NCBI RefSeq assembly: GCF_019669985.1
Contig: NZ_AP019782.1
Location: 1,418,501 to 1,482,500, forward strand
Length of the DNA stretch: 64,000 bases
Direction: 5' to 3'
From: Methylogaea oryzae
GTDB taxonomy: Bacteria > Pseudomonadota > Gammaproteobacteria > Methylococcales > Methylococcaceae
Made by a program: the position numbers and the translations under genes. The notes beneath the pieces are model-generated. The model did no database searches, was not told the DNA's origin, and worked only from the letters and a program-made list of their open reading frames with translations. Shown here in pieces: positions 1-9,903 of this stretch (position 1 is its first letter; each line of letters begins with the position of its first letter).

Positions 1-859
1 AGGTGCCGGCGGCTTTGTCCAACAGATGCAGGTAATAGGGCAGGACGCCTTGAAGGAACAGGGTTTCGCTGAGTTCGGCCAACGCTTGGACGCTGTCGTT
101 CACGCCGCGCAGCAACACCGCCTGATTGAGCAGCGTGACGCCCTCGCCGCGCAGCCGGGACAGGGCTGCGTCGACCGTGGAGTCCAGTTCCTGGGCGTGG
201 TTGGCGTGGATCACCAGCACCGCCTGCAAGCGCGTGCCGCTCAATACGGAGGGCAAGCCCGCGCCGATGCGGCTAGGCAACACCAGCGGCACGCGGCTGT
301 GAATGCGGATGCGCTTGAGGTGGGGTATCTCCGCCAGCCGGCACAGTAGTGCCGTCAGCCTTTCGTCCGATAGTAAAAGCGGATCGCCGCCGCTCAAAAT
401 CACCTCGCCGATGGAGGCGTCGGCAGCGAGATAGTCCAAGGCGGCGTCTTCCCGGCTTTTGTGCAGCTGGGCGTCGGCATAGGGAAATGCCCGGCGGAAG
501 CAGTAACGGCAGTGGATGGCGCAGGCGCCGGTGGTGATCAGCAGCGCCCGCCCGCGGTATTTGTGCAACACGCCGGGGGCTGCCAAGGCCGCCCCGTCGC
601 CGACCGGATCGTCGCCGTAACCGGGGACAGCCAGCATTTCCTCAGCCGCCGGCAGCACTTGGCGCAGTAGCGGATCGGCCGGATCGCCCTTAGCCATCCG
701 GTCGGCATAGGCGCGGGTGACGAGAAAGGGAAAATCCTTGGCGGCGCCGTCGCAAGCCGGGTGCGGGGAGTTTTCCAGCCCCAAATAGGCCAGCAGTTCG
801 GACGGCGATCTAAAGGCCGAGGCCAGCTCGGCTTGCCAGGGCAAAGGGGAATTGGACAA
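1..859 (-). CDS. epmB: EF-P beta-lysylation protein EpmB (lysine 2,3-aminomutase family), 3' end cut by window
   Basis: Radical SAM enzyme that converts alpha-lysine to (R)-beta-lysine, the substrate EpmA places on elongation factor P. Reading the minus strand from 859 gives a protein opening MSNSPLPWQAELASAF. It carries the family blocks DRMAKGDPADPLLRQVL (about residues 53-69) and CAIHCRYCFRR, with the cluster-binding cysteines at about 113, 117 and 120 in CX3CX2C spacing. About 286 residues are visible; E. coli EpmB has 342, so roughly 50 C-terminal residues lie outside the window. The start is TTG: an in-frame TAA lies just upstream at about 880 and no ATG or GTG falls between. The gene is divergent from efp and epmA, its functional partners. 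Identification is strong; the start is less certain because no good ribosome binding site is visible. Confidence 0.93.
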   Translation of the reverse strand, partial: MSNSPLPWQAELASAFRSPSELLAYLGLENSPHPACDGAAKDFPFLVTRAYADRMAKGDPADPLLRQVLPAAEEMLAVPGYGDDPVGDGAALAAPGVLHKYRGRALLITTGACAIHCRYCFRRAFPYADAQLHKSREDAALDYLAADASIGEVILSGGDPLLLSDERLTALLCRLAEIPHLKRIRIHSRVPLVLPSRIGAGLPSVLSGTRLQAVLVIHANHAQELDSTVDAALSRLRGEGVTLLNQAVLLRGVNDSVQALAELSETLFLQGVLPYYLHLLDKAAGT

Positions 860-900
860 GGGAAGGAATGACGGCGCTTATGGGAGGGAGCGGTTTATTT

Positions 901-906
901 TATAAT
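901..906 (+). promoter_or_regulatory. Candidate -10 element of the efp promoter
   Basis: A perfect TATAAT sits in an AT-rich patch between the divergent epmB and efp starts. The -35 region about 17-18 bases upstream matches the consensus poorly. The same patch read on the minus strand contains TATAAA, so it could also serve epmB. The expected transcript start is near 913, giving efp a leader of about 77 bases. Confidence 0.5.
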
Positions 907-925
907 GTACCGGATTTATTCGCCT

Positions 926-958
926 AACGGCCGTGGCGAGTTGCGCCACGGCCGTTTT
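926..958 (+). terminator. Terminator-like hairpin inside the efp leader
   Basis: A perfect 13-bp stem (926-938 with 944-956) and 5-base loop is followed by a short T run (TTTT at 955-958). It lies between the candidate efp promoter and the efp start codon at 990. No plus-strand gene is upstream that it could terminate, so it would act on the efp transcript itself, either as an attenuator or as a structural leader element. Regulation is inferred. Confidence 0.5.
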
Positions 959-989
959 CCGTACCGCTTGCAAACACCCAGAGGACTGC

Positions 990-1559
990 ATGGCAACTTA
1001 TAGCACCAACGAATTCAAGGGCGGCCTGAAAATCATGATGGATGGCGACCCTTGGACCATCCTTGAAAACGAGTTCGTCAAGCCCGGCAAGGGCCAGGCG
1101 TTCAACCGCGTGAAGGTCCGCAACCTGAAGACCGGCCGCGTCATCGAACGCACTTTCAAGTCCGGCGACACGGTGGAAGGCGCCGACGTCATGGACCGCG
1201 ACATGCAGTACCTCTACAACGACGGCGAAATCTGGCACTTCATGGTGCCCGACACCTTCGAACAGTACGGCGCCGACGCCAACGCCGTGTCCGAGGCCAA
1301 GAAGTGGCTGAAGGAGCAGGACATGTGCATCGTTACCCTGTACAACGACGTGCCTCTGTCCGTCACCCCGCCCAACTTCGTGGTGCTGGCCATCACCGAA
1401 ACCGATCCGGGCCTGCGCGGCGACACCTCCGGCGGCGGCGGCAAGCCGGCCACCCTGGAAACCGGCGCCGTGGTGCGCGTACCGCTGTTCCTGCAGACCG
1501 GCGAGTTGATCAAAGTGGACACGCGCACCGGCGAATACGTGTCCCGTGTCAAGGAGTAA
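990..1559 (+). CDS. efp: Elongation factor P
   Basis: Translation factor that binds between the P and E sites and relieves ribosome stalling at consecutive prolines. The 189-residue length is normal for the family. The start is ATG at 990 ([19 protein letters not shown]); an upstream in-frame start at 933 would add non-homologous residues. Lysine 34, in the loop VKPGKGQAF, matches the residue that EpmA/EpmB/EpmC modify in E. coli. Both modification genes flank it here: epmB is divergent and epmA overlaps its 3' end by 14 bases. The leader carries a strong hairpin at 926-958. Very secure. Confidence 0.98.
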   Translation: MATYSTNEFKGGLKIMMDGDPWTILENEFVKPGKGQAFNRVKVRNLKTGRVIERTFKSGDTVEGADVMDRDMQYLYNDGEIWHFMVPDTFEQYGADANAVSEAKKWLKEQDMCIVTLYNDVPLSVTPPNFVVLAITETDPGLRGDTSGGGGKPATLETGAVVRVPLFLQTGELIKVDTRTGEYVSRVKE

Positions 1560-2532
1560 TCCCGCCGAGGATTGGCGGCCGGCGTGTTCCCTGGACACGC
1601 TGCGCCGGCGGGCAAGGATGCTCGCCGCCATCCGGGCTTATTTCGCCGCTCAGGATGTGCTGGAGGTGGAAACTCCCTTGCTGTGCCAGGGTATCGGCAC
1701 CGACCCCCACCTGGAATTCCTGCCGGTTCCCCAAGCCTCGGGCGAACCGCGCTACCTGCAAACCTCTCCCGAATTCGCCATGAAGCGGCTGTTGGCCGCC
1801 GGCAGCGGTTCCATCTACCAAATCTGCAAAGCCTTCCGCGGCCACGAGTCCGGCCGGCTGCACAACCCTGAGTTCACCATTCTGGAGTGGTACCGGGTCG
1901 GCTGCGATTTGGACGGCCTGATGGACGACATGGAAGCGCTGCTTGGCCGAATTGCCGAAGGCCGGCTGAACGCCGCCACCACCCGTCGCGTCGCTTACCG
2001 CGAAGTGTTTCTGGAATATGCGGGAGTCGAGCCCCTCGACGGCACGTTCGAGGAATTGGCTGCCTGCGCCGTCCGTCACGGCGTGCCCGAAGCGGCGGAG
2101 TTGTGTGGCGAGGACCGCTCCCTGTGGCTGGATTTGCTGTTCAGCGTCGCCGTCCAGCCCCAGTTAGGCCGCGACGGCCTGTGTTTCGTCTACGACTACC
2201 CTGCCTGTCAGCCCTCCCTGGCGCGGGCCAAACCGGGCGACGGCCGCTGGGTGGAAAGGGTGGAACTGTTCTGGCGCGGCGTGGAACTGGCCAACGGCTT
2301 CCATGAACTGGCGGACGCTGCCGAACAAGCCGCCCGTTTCGAAGCGGAACGGCAGGCACGGCGGGAGCAGCGATTACCGGTTCCCGAGGCCGACGGCCGC
2401 CTGCTGGCGGCATTAACGCATGGCTTGCCCGACTGCTCCGGTGTGGCTATCGGCCTGGACCGCTTGTTGATGTTGCTGGCCGATGCCGGGCATATCGACG
2501 AGGTGTTGGCGTTCCCCCATACCCGCGCCTGA
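1546..2532 (+). CDS. epmA: EF-P--lysine ligase EpmA (GenX/PoxA, class II lysyl-tRNA synthetase paralogue)
   Basis: Attaches beta-lysine to Lys34 of EF-P. The 328-residue protein is close to the usual 325 and consists of a class II aaRS catalytic core without the tRNA anticodon-binding domain. Visible blocks are motif 1 (FFAAQ-like [12 protein letters not shown]), motif 2 ([20 protein letters not shown]) and motif 3 ([12 protein letters not shown] near the C-terminus). The GTG at 1546 lies 14 bases inside efp and is the only in-frame start before the conserved region, so translation is probably coupled to efp. A strong hairpin terminator follows. Together with efp and epmB this forms the EF-P modification set; epmC (hydroxylation) is not in the window. 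Confidence 0.96.
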   Translation: MSRSNPAEDWRPACSLDTLRRRARMLAAIRAYFAAQDVLEVETPLLCQGIGTDPHLEFLPVPQASGEPRYLQTSPEFAMKRLLAAGSGSIYQICKAFRGHESGRLHNPEFTILEWYRVGCDLDGLMDDMEALLGRIAEGRLNAATTRRVAYREVFLEYAGVEPLDGTFEELAACAVRHGVPEAAELCGEDRSLWLDLLFSVAVQPQLGRDGLCFVYDYPACQPSLARAKPGDGRWVERVELFWRGVELANGFHELADAAEQAARFEAERQARREQRLPVPEADGRLLAALTHGLPDCSGVAIGLDRLLMLLADAGHIDEVLAFPHTRA

Positions 2533-2550
2533 TATCGCTTGCACAGCAGC

Positions 2551-2575
2551 GGGACAGGCCGCGGCCTGTCCCGTT

Positions 2576-2580
<5 letters not shown>
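2551..2580 (+). terminator. Intrinsic terminator after epmA
   Basis: A GC-rich perfect inverted repeat (2551-2559 pairs with 2564-2572) is followed by GTTTTATT. It ends the efp-epmA transcript. It also overlaps the stop codon of the convergent DUF4157 gene and may act on that side, although no T run follows on the minus strand. Confidence 0.8.
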
Positions 2581-4402
<1,822 letters not shown>

Positions 4403-4503
4403 CGGAAAACCTTTGTTGTCCCATGGATCAACCGTGTTGACCGCCGTTGTAAATAAGCCCGGAAACCCAAGTTCCTAGGCAGCCGAAGCAAAGCGGCATT
4501 CTT

Positions 4504-5268
4504 CTAAAGGCCCAACGCTGCGGCGGTCGCGGGGCCGACTACGCCATCGGTGCTCAGGCCGTGCTTATGTTGAAAGGCGACGACGGCATTCTCCGTTCCC
4601 CGGCCGAAAATGCCGTCTGTTGCCAATGCGGCGCCGTTGGCGTTCAACGCTTCCTGCAAGTGCCGCACCTCGGGGCCCCGGTCGCCCATGCGCAGGGTGG
4701 CCGCGGGCGTTGGGCCTCCCCGTGCGGGCACCGTGCCGTCGGCGTGCCATTGCCGCAGCCGGTCGTCGCCCACTTCAAAATGCATGCCGTCTTCGGTACC
4801 AAAGCCGGCGCCCCAGAACCAGCCGTGGCGATTGAAGTAGGGTGCCAACCGAACCAAGCCTGCCAACACCAGGCCGTCACCGCGAGGGTCCAGGATGCCG
4901 TTTATCTTTATGTCGATAGCCGTTCCCCAGGCGTGATTGCTGATGGCGCCGGTTGTGGTGCCACGCACCAGTCGGGCGCACAGCATCCCGGCCGTACCCA
5001 GGGCGGCATAAAGCGCGGTATCGGCCGCTTTTACCTCGGCGAATATTTGGATGAGGTCTTCTGTGGCGGATTTCAGTCCGGTCACCCGGAACGGCCCGAT
5101 GTCCGTAGTAACTATCATCTTTTGCAACGACTGGTTGCTAACCGGCTGGCAGTCGCTGTTATAGGTGTCGCGGGGGTTGCCGAAAATATCCAGCATGGTT
5201 TGCTGTTTGGCGTTTTTTACGCCGCTGTTGATGCCGGTCGGGACTTTGACTCGTTCGGTAAGGCTCAT
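4504..5268 (-). CDS. M15-family peptidoglycan peptidase with C-terminal peptidoglycan-binding domain
   Basis: Predicted zinc D-Ala-D-Ala or L-Ala-D-Glu peptidase that cleaves wall peptides. In 254 residues the metal-site pattern is SNHAWGTAIDI (His112, Asp119) and GMHFEV (His163), the usual HxxxxxxD...H set of M15 enzymes. Residues about 190-254 form a PG_binding_1 module (LRMGDRGPEVRHLQEAL ... VVGPATAAALGL). There is no N-terminal signal peptide, so the protein is not exported by Sec. Given its place between two DUF4157 cargo genes, it may be delivered by or built into the eCIS particle. The start at 5268 has AGGAG at good spacing. The enzymatic family is well supported; target and delivery are inferred. 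Confidence 0.85.
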   Translation of the reverse strand: MSLTERVKVPTGINSGVKNAKQQTMLDIFGNPRDTYNSDCQPVSNQSLQKMIVTTDIGPFRVTGLKSATEDLIQIFAEVKAADTALYAALGTAGMLCARLVRGTTTGAISNHAWGTAIDIKINGILDPRGDGLVLAGLVRLAPYFNRHGWFWGAGFGTEDGMHFEVGDDRLRQWHADGTVPARGGPTPAATLRMGDRGPEVRHLQEALNANGAALATDGIFGRGTENAVVAFQHKHGLSTDGVVGPATAAALGL

Positions 5269-5361
5269 GGCTGCTCTCCTGCGTGTTAATTCCTTTGGTT
5301 TGAGTTGGACGGTCTTTTTCTTCTTTTGGGCTATTGAGATTTTCCCAGCCTGTTTGGCGTG

Positions 5362-6717
5362 TTATACCAGAGAGTATCCATATTTTCCGATGATTTTGTC
5401 GTAATCGTTCCTGGCTTTTTTCAGATACTGGGGGATATGCTTCTTGGTGCCGTAGTTGTTTAGCAGTGTCGCAAGCTTTTTCCAATCGTAATTTTTCGAG
5501 TCGACCACGCGTAGGGCGATATCCCCGGTTTTTAAGCCGTTGGCGATGGTGGCAACCGGGCTGGAAAGTTCCGGTATGTTGGGGTACGCGAGCATGATGG
5601 TATAGGCATGCTGGATGATTTGCGCCGCAAGCTCCTCCTCCGAGGTTTGGCTTTGCGGGTCGAAGTGGAAAAGGTTCCAGACGTGGGGGAATACATCGAT
5701 GTCCGGTTTGTATGCAAACGCTTTATTGCCGTTTCTCAATTCCAGTTCTATTTTGTCGAGAATTCCCGCTTCGTTGCCTTCATTGACTCCGCTATGGGTC
5801 GGATTTTTGTTTTTGTAGGATGATCGATCCAGGGAGTTGCGATAGGCAATGGTTTCGTTGGCATATTTAAGTAGATCGTTAACGTCGCCATTGCCGCCTT
5901 TTAGTGCACGGATTTCCCCGGCCACACGGGCAATGGCCGTGTTCGGGTCTTCTTTCCATGTGGTGGTTTGGTAGGTCGGCAGAAACATATTCTGCTCCAC
6001 CAGAACCGCCAGGGTTTCGAAAGCGTCGTCGAGTTTCTTCCCTAGGATATTGTTGCGCACCATGGATTCCATGAGGGTATAGGATGTGGTGTGCTGGTCG
6101 CCGGTATGCACGCCTACGCGGGAATTGTCCAGGACGACGTTGCTGACGATGTTGGAGGTGTTGATCGTTACGCTTTTCACGCTGCGCTGTACGACAGCCG
6201 ATGAGGCGGGCGTGCTATGGGGCTGCGCCGGAGATGGTTGGTTAGCCACGGCCGCTGCGTCGGTTGTCTGTAGCCGTGCGCCCATCTCGTCGGCTTCTCG
6301 CTCCAAGCGGGGGTCGTCATTGAGTGGAATCTTTCCTTTCATTTGCCGCGTCGCCTGCACCCGTCCTTCCGCCTGCTGCACCACGTGCCAGGCTTCGTGG
6401 GCAACTTGCCGTTCCTGACCAGGGCCGATGTAGATGTCGGTTCCTTGGGTGTAAGCCAGGGCTTGCAACTGGGCGGGCTTGGCCGAGTTGTAATGGACGC
6501 GGACGTTGTCTAGGGGCACGCCGGACAAATTTTCTACCGCGGCTTTGAGTTGGTGGGGCAAGCCGGTACGGTTCGGTTGCTGTCGTGAATTGTCGAGGAA
6601 GTCGATGCCATACGCCGGAGGTGCCGCCGAGGCGCTTGCGGTATTGGCACCGTTGGCGGGCGAGTTGGCTGTACCGTCGGCGCGGCGGATTTTGGCTTGG
6701 GTTATGCGAGCCGTCAT
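5362..6717 (-). CDS. DUF4157 (eCIS core domain) protein with unknown C-terminal domain; candidate effector
   Basis: 451-residue paralogue of the gene at 2576-4402. Residues about 35-147 match it closely (AYGIDFLDN, then [14 protein letters not shown] with HEAWH at 107-111, then LEREADEMG). The similarity extends to the DNA (compare 4060-4110 with 6350-6400). From about residue 170 the two proteins diverge completely. This C-terminus starts GVHTGDQHTTSYTLM and ends with a lysine- and tyrosine-rich tail (KKARNDYDKIIGKYGYSLV). I do not recognise the C-terminal domain and see no catalytic motif. It starts 33 bases after the ATPase gene and has AAGGA upstream of the ATG. A shared N-terminal module with a variable C-terminus is typical of eCIS cargo; function is inferred from that alone. 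Confidence 0.78.
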   Translation of the reverse strand: MTARITQAKIRRADGTANSPANGANTASASAAPPAYGIDFLDNSRQQPNRTGLPHQLKAAVENLSGVPLDNVRVHYNSAKPAQLQALAYTQGTDIYIGPGQERQVAHEAWHVVQQAEGRVQATRQMKGKIPLNDDPRLEREADEMGARLQTTDAAAVANQPSPAQPHSTPASSAVVQRSVKSVTINTSNIVSNVVLDNSRVGVHTGDQHTTSYTLMESMVRNNILGKKLDDAFETLAVLVEQNMFLPTYQTTTWKEDPNTAIARVAGEIRALKGGNGDVNDLLKYANETIAYRNSLDRSSYKNKNPTHSGVNEGNEAGILDKIELELRNGNKAFAYKPDIDVFPHVWNLFHFDPQSQTSEEELAAQIIQHAYTIMLAYPNIPELSSPVATIANGLKTGDIALRVVDSKNYDWKKLATLLNNYGTKKHIPQYLKKARNDYDKIIGKYGYSLV

Positions 6718-6750
6718 GCTGTGTCCTTAATCAAAAGCCTGGCGGGAACC

Positions 6751-8094
6751 TTAGCCGCCTTTTCTATCTTTCGCATATTCCCGGCGGATACCTTGCTGCA
6801 CGTCCTCCAGGCCGATAGCCGCCTCACCCCGCTCCAGCGCCTGCAACGAGGCGTAGCGGATGGCGTTGAGGATGGCGCTGCCGGAGAATTCGTGTTCGCG
6901 GGCGATTTTGTCCAGGTCGATGGCGTCGTCCAGCCGGGCCTTGCTGGGAAAGCCTTGGCGCCACAGCAACAGCCTTTCCTCCGGCCGTGGCAGCGGGAAG
7001 TAGATGATGGCTTCGAAGCGGCGGGCAAAGGCGTCGTCCAGGTTGTCGCGCAAGTTGGAGGCGAGGATGGCGATGCCGTCGAAACTTTCCAGGCGCTGCA
7101 GCAGGAAGGCGGTTTCCTGGTTGGCGTAGCGGTCGTGGGCGTCGCGCACTTCGCTGCGCTTGCCGAACAGGGCGTCGGCTTCGTCGAAAAACAAGATCCA
7201 GTTGCGGTGCTCCGCTTGGTCGAACACTTTGGCCAGGTTCTTTTCCGTTTCGCCGATGTACTTGGATACCACCAGGGACAGGTCCACCTTGTACACCTCG
7301 CGGCCGGTGGCTTTGCCCAGCAGGCAGGCGGTCATGGTTTTGCCGGTGCCGGGCGGGCCGTAGAACAGGGCGCGGTAGCCGGGGCGCAGTTTGGCGCCCA
7401 TGCCCCAATCCTCCAGCAGGGTTTGGCCGTGGCGTATCCAGGTTTCGATTTCGCCCACCTGTTTGCGGGTGCCGGGATGCAGCACCAGGTCGTCCCAGTT
7501 GAGCCGCGTTTCGATCAACTGGGCGGGGAACTGGGCGCCGAATTCCGGGCGGTGGGGGTTGCCGCTGGTGAACAGCGCCAGGTGTTCCTCGCTCAAGCGC
7601 AGCGGCGCTTGCAGCAGCGGCTCGTTGTTTTGCGGCTGCAGGCGCAGGATGTGCTGGCGGGCAAAGACATGGCCGGCCTCGAACAGGGCGTGCAAGGCGA
7701 AACGCCGCGCCAAATCGTCCGCCGCCAGCAGGAACAGCAGCGTTTCGCCGGTGGGGGTGAAGCCGGTTTCCTGGCCGCTATGGATGCCGCCGAATTCGCT
7801 GAAGCGGCGGTCGAACATCTGGTTTTTCAAAAAGAACACATCCAGCAATTGCGGACGGATGTGGGACGCCAGGACCAGGGCCAGGGCGCCGCGTTCGGCG
7901 AATCCCAGTCCGTGTTGGCGGATACATTGGGCGTAGGGCGAATCGGAACCGGCCAGGTCCGGTGGTGCCACGGCTTGGATGTCGCCAAACGGGCAGTCCT
8001 GGCCGAAGTACAGCTTGAAGCGGGTGTCGATCAACTGGGCCAGCCAGGCCAGTTCCAGCTCCAGGTCGCGGGCGTTGGCGGCGGCGTGGTCCAT
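6751..8094 (-). CDS. AAA+ ATPase of the contractile injection system (Afp15/Pvc15 type)
   Basis: Assembly or remodelling ATPase found in eCIS loci and thought to act on cargo or particle assembly in the cytoplasm. Of 447 residues, the N-terminal 190 are family-specific. The AAA+ core has Walker A GPPGTGKT at 246-253, Walker B ILFFDEADALF with the acidic pair at about 304-305, and an arginine-finger segment DDAFARRFEAIIYFPLPR. The core resembles CDC48/FtsH-type ATPases rather than ClpV, which argues against a type VI secretion system. The ATG at 8094 overlaps the TGA of the tape-measure gene, so the two are translationally coupled; the open frame upstream of it is non-coding shadow. Confidence 0.93.
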   Translation of the reverse strand: MDHAAANARDLELELAWLAQLIDTRFKLYFGQDCPFGDIQAVAPPDLAGSDSPYAQCIRQHGLGFAERGALALVLASHIRPQLLDVFFLKNQMFDRRFSEFGGIHSGQETGFTPTGETLLFLLAADDLARRFALHALFEAGHVFARQHILRLQPQNNEPLLQAPLRLSEEHLALFTSGNPHRPEFGAQFPAQLIETRLNWDDLVLHPGTRKQVGEIETWIRHGQTLLEDWGMGAKLRPGYRALFYGPPGTGKTMTACLLGKATGREVYKVDLSLVVSKYIGETEKNLAKVFDQAEHRNWILFFDEADALFGKRSEVRDAHDRYANQETAFLLQRLESFDGIAILASNLRDNLDDAFARRFEAIIYFPLPRPEERLLLWRQGFPSKARLDDAIDLDKIAREHEFSGSAILNAIRYASLQALERGEAAIGLEDVQQGIRREYAKDRKGG

Positions 8095-9896
8095 CACCAC
8101 TCCACTCGCAGCGGCGCTTCCATCCACGGCAGCTTTATCCAGTCGAAGCTCCAGGGAAAGCGTTCCAGCACGATGTCGTAGGTTTCCCGCTCCACCTGCA
8201 ACAGCCAGCCGCCGTCCCGGACGCTGAGGATACCGCGCCGCAGCAGGAAACTGCCGCGGAAGCCGGCGATGGACATTTGCTTGAGGATCGGTGCGTTTGC
8301 GATGGCGGCGCCGAGCAGCGCTTGGCACTCGGCCATTTCCACAGCCGTGGGCGGCGAGTCCGGCGCGAACAGCTGCGCCGGCCGCAGACCGCACAGCACT
8401 TTGTTGAGTGGCAGCAGGTATTCCGCCGGCTCCGGCTCGCCGTCGATCAGGTATTGCAGCAGGCCGACAGCGCGCTGGGCGGCGGCGGGGCTGCGGAACC
8501 GGCCTTCCTCGGCCAAGCCGAGCTGGCGGAAAAAATGGCCGAGGAACGGCCACAGGATGGGCAGACCGGCGTTGCCCACGTAGAACTCGTCGTTGGCGTC
8601 CAGCGGCGCGTCGGGCCCGATTACGGCAGGCGCCATGCCGCGGCGGTGCGCTCTTGGCGCAGCGGCCGGGGCGTCGGCCGCTGCGGGGCGGTTGGCTGGC
8701 GCCGCAGCGGCTTGAAGCGGTTCGTCAACCGCCGCTGCGGTTGCGGTTTCCTGGCCGGCGCCGCCGATGCCGGCGAGCGTGTCCGGCCGTGGCGATTGCC
8801 GGAGCGGGGATAGGGCATGGGCATCCGGCCGTTGCGCTGCGGGTATTGCGTCGCTTGGTGTGCCACCGGACGAGCGGGTTACGGGTGGCGTCTGCTGCAC
8901 GGTGGTGAAAGAGGGTTCCATTGCTGCCTGCGACGCCGTTTCGTCGCCTTGTGCGATGGCTTCGGCCGGCTGCTCCGCAGGCGAGGCCGCGCTTGATTCG
9001 TGCGTCTCGCCGCCAGATGGGGCGGCAGGCGGAGTCAGTTCGCTTCGTGCCGCCGTTGCTCGATGGGGCGGGAGGTCTGCCGCCGCCGACCGCTGTGCGA
9101 TGGGGTTCAGCTCTTGCCGCAGGGCCTGGGGTGACAGATTGTGCCGCGCGGCGAAGCGGCGCGCGGCCGTTTCCAGCAGCTCCGCCGCGGGCGGTTCGAC
9201 GGTGAAGGCGGTGTCCAGAATGGCCTGCCAGACCTCGCGGCGCAGCGCGGTTGGCGCGGTGTGGCGCAATTGCGGCAGGCCGGCGGCGGCGTTCCGCAAT
9301 GCGTGATAGAGCGGTGCGAGCGTGCCGCCCGGCAAGCCGGCCGGCAGGGTGGCAACCGCGGCCAGTTGGCGGTCGTCGAAGCGATGGATCAGGCGCTGGA
9401 CGGCGTTGTCGTGCTCCAGCAGCGCCGGTAACCGGCGGCGCAGCAGATCGGGCGCGTCCTGCAGCAAGGCGTCCAGGGCCTGTTGCGGCAGATCGTTCCG
9501 GCTGGTGTCCGCCCACCAGGGCAGGGCGCCCTCGCGTAAAAACCGGCTGAGCAGCTCCCATTGCGAGGCTTGGAACGGCGCAGGTTCCTGCGTCGCGGCG
9601 GCGGAATCGAGGTGGCCGATTTCCTCCGCCAGGGCGCGGCGCAGGGCGGTGTCGATGCGCTCCAGCAACTGGGTTTCCAACTGCTCAGGGTCGATGCGGC
9701 CGAGATCCAGTTCCAGTCGCTCGATGCGGTGCAGGCGGTCGGCCGAGCTGGCTTCGGAGCAGCGCCGGTCCAGCAGGGGCGCCAGGCGCTGGCGCAGGAT
9801 GCGGCTGCAAGCCTGCTGCAGCGGCCAGGCATCTTCGCGGCGGCCGACTGTGAGTTCCACCGTCTGCCGCTTGATGACGTGTCTTTGTGCCGCCAT
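8094..9896 (-). CDS. Contractile injection system tape measure protein (Afp14 type)
   Basis: Sets tube and sheath length during particle assembly. The 600-residue protein has an N-terminal helical part (ELDLGRIDPEQLETQLLERI), an Ala/Pro/Thr-rich low-complexity stretch at about 270-440, and the C-terminal block typical of the CIS_TMP family (NAGLPILWPFLGHFFRQL ... LLQYLIDG ... LLPLNKVLCGL). This is short to moderate for the family and implies a particle of ordinary length. The 7-base gap to the upstream wedge gene and coupling to the ATPase indicate a single operon. Confidence 0.9.
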   Translation of the reverse strand: MAAQRHVIKRQTVELTVGRREDAWPLQQACSRILRQRLAPLLDRRCSEASSADRLHRIERLELDLGRIDPEQLETQLLERIDTALRRALAEEIGHLDSAAATQEPAPFQASQWELLSRFLREGALPWWADTSRNDLPQQALDALLQDAPDLLRRRLPALLEHDNAVQRLIHRFDDRQLAAVATLPAGLPGGTLAPLYHALRNAAAGLPQLRHTAPTALRREVWQAILDTAFTVEPPAAELLETAARRFAARHNLSPQALRQELNPIAQRSAAADLPPHRATAARSELTPPAAPSGGETHESSAASPAEQPAEAIAQGDETASQAAMEPSFTTVQQTPPVTRSSGGTPSDAIPAAQRPDAHALSPLRQSPRPDTLAGIGGAGQETATAAAVDEPLQAAAAPANRPAAADAPAAAPRAHRRGMAPAVIGPDAPLDANDEFYVGNAGLPILWPFLGHFFRQLGLAEEGRFRSPAAAQRAVGLLQYLIDGEPEPAEYLLPLNKVLCGLRPAQLFAPDSPPTAVEMAECQALLGAAIANAPILKQMSIAGFRGSFLLRRGILSVRDGGWLLQVERETYDIVLERFPWSFDWIKLPWMEAPLRVEW

Positions 9897-9903
9897 CGCC
9901 GCG

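Noticed and set aside
8097-8553. N-terminal extension of the eCIS ATPase to 8553
   Set aside because: The extension is Arg/Ala/Pro-rich, overlaps the tape-measure gene in another frame, and the ATG at 8094 forms a TGATG overlap with that gene.
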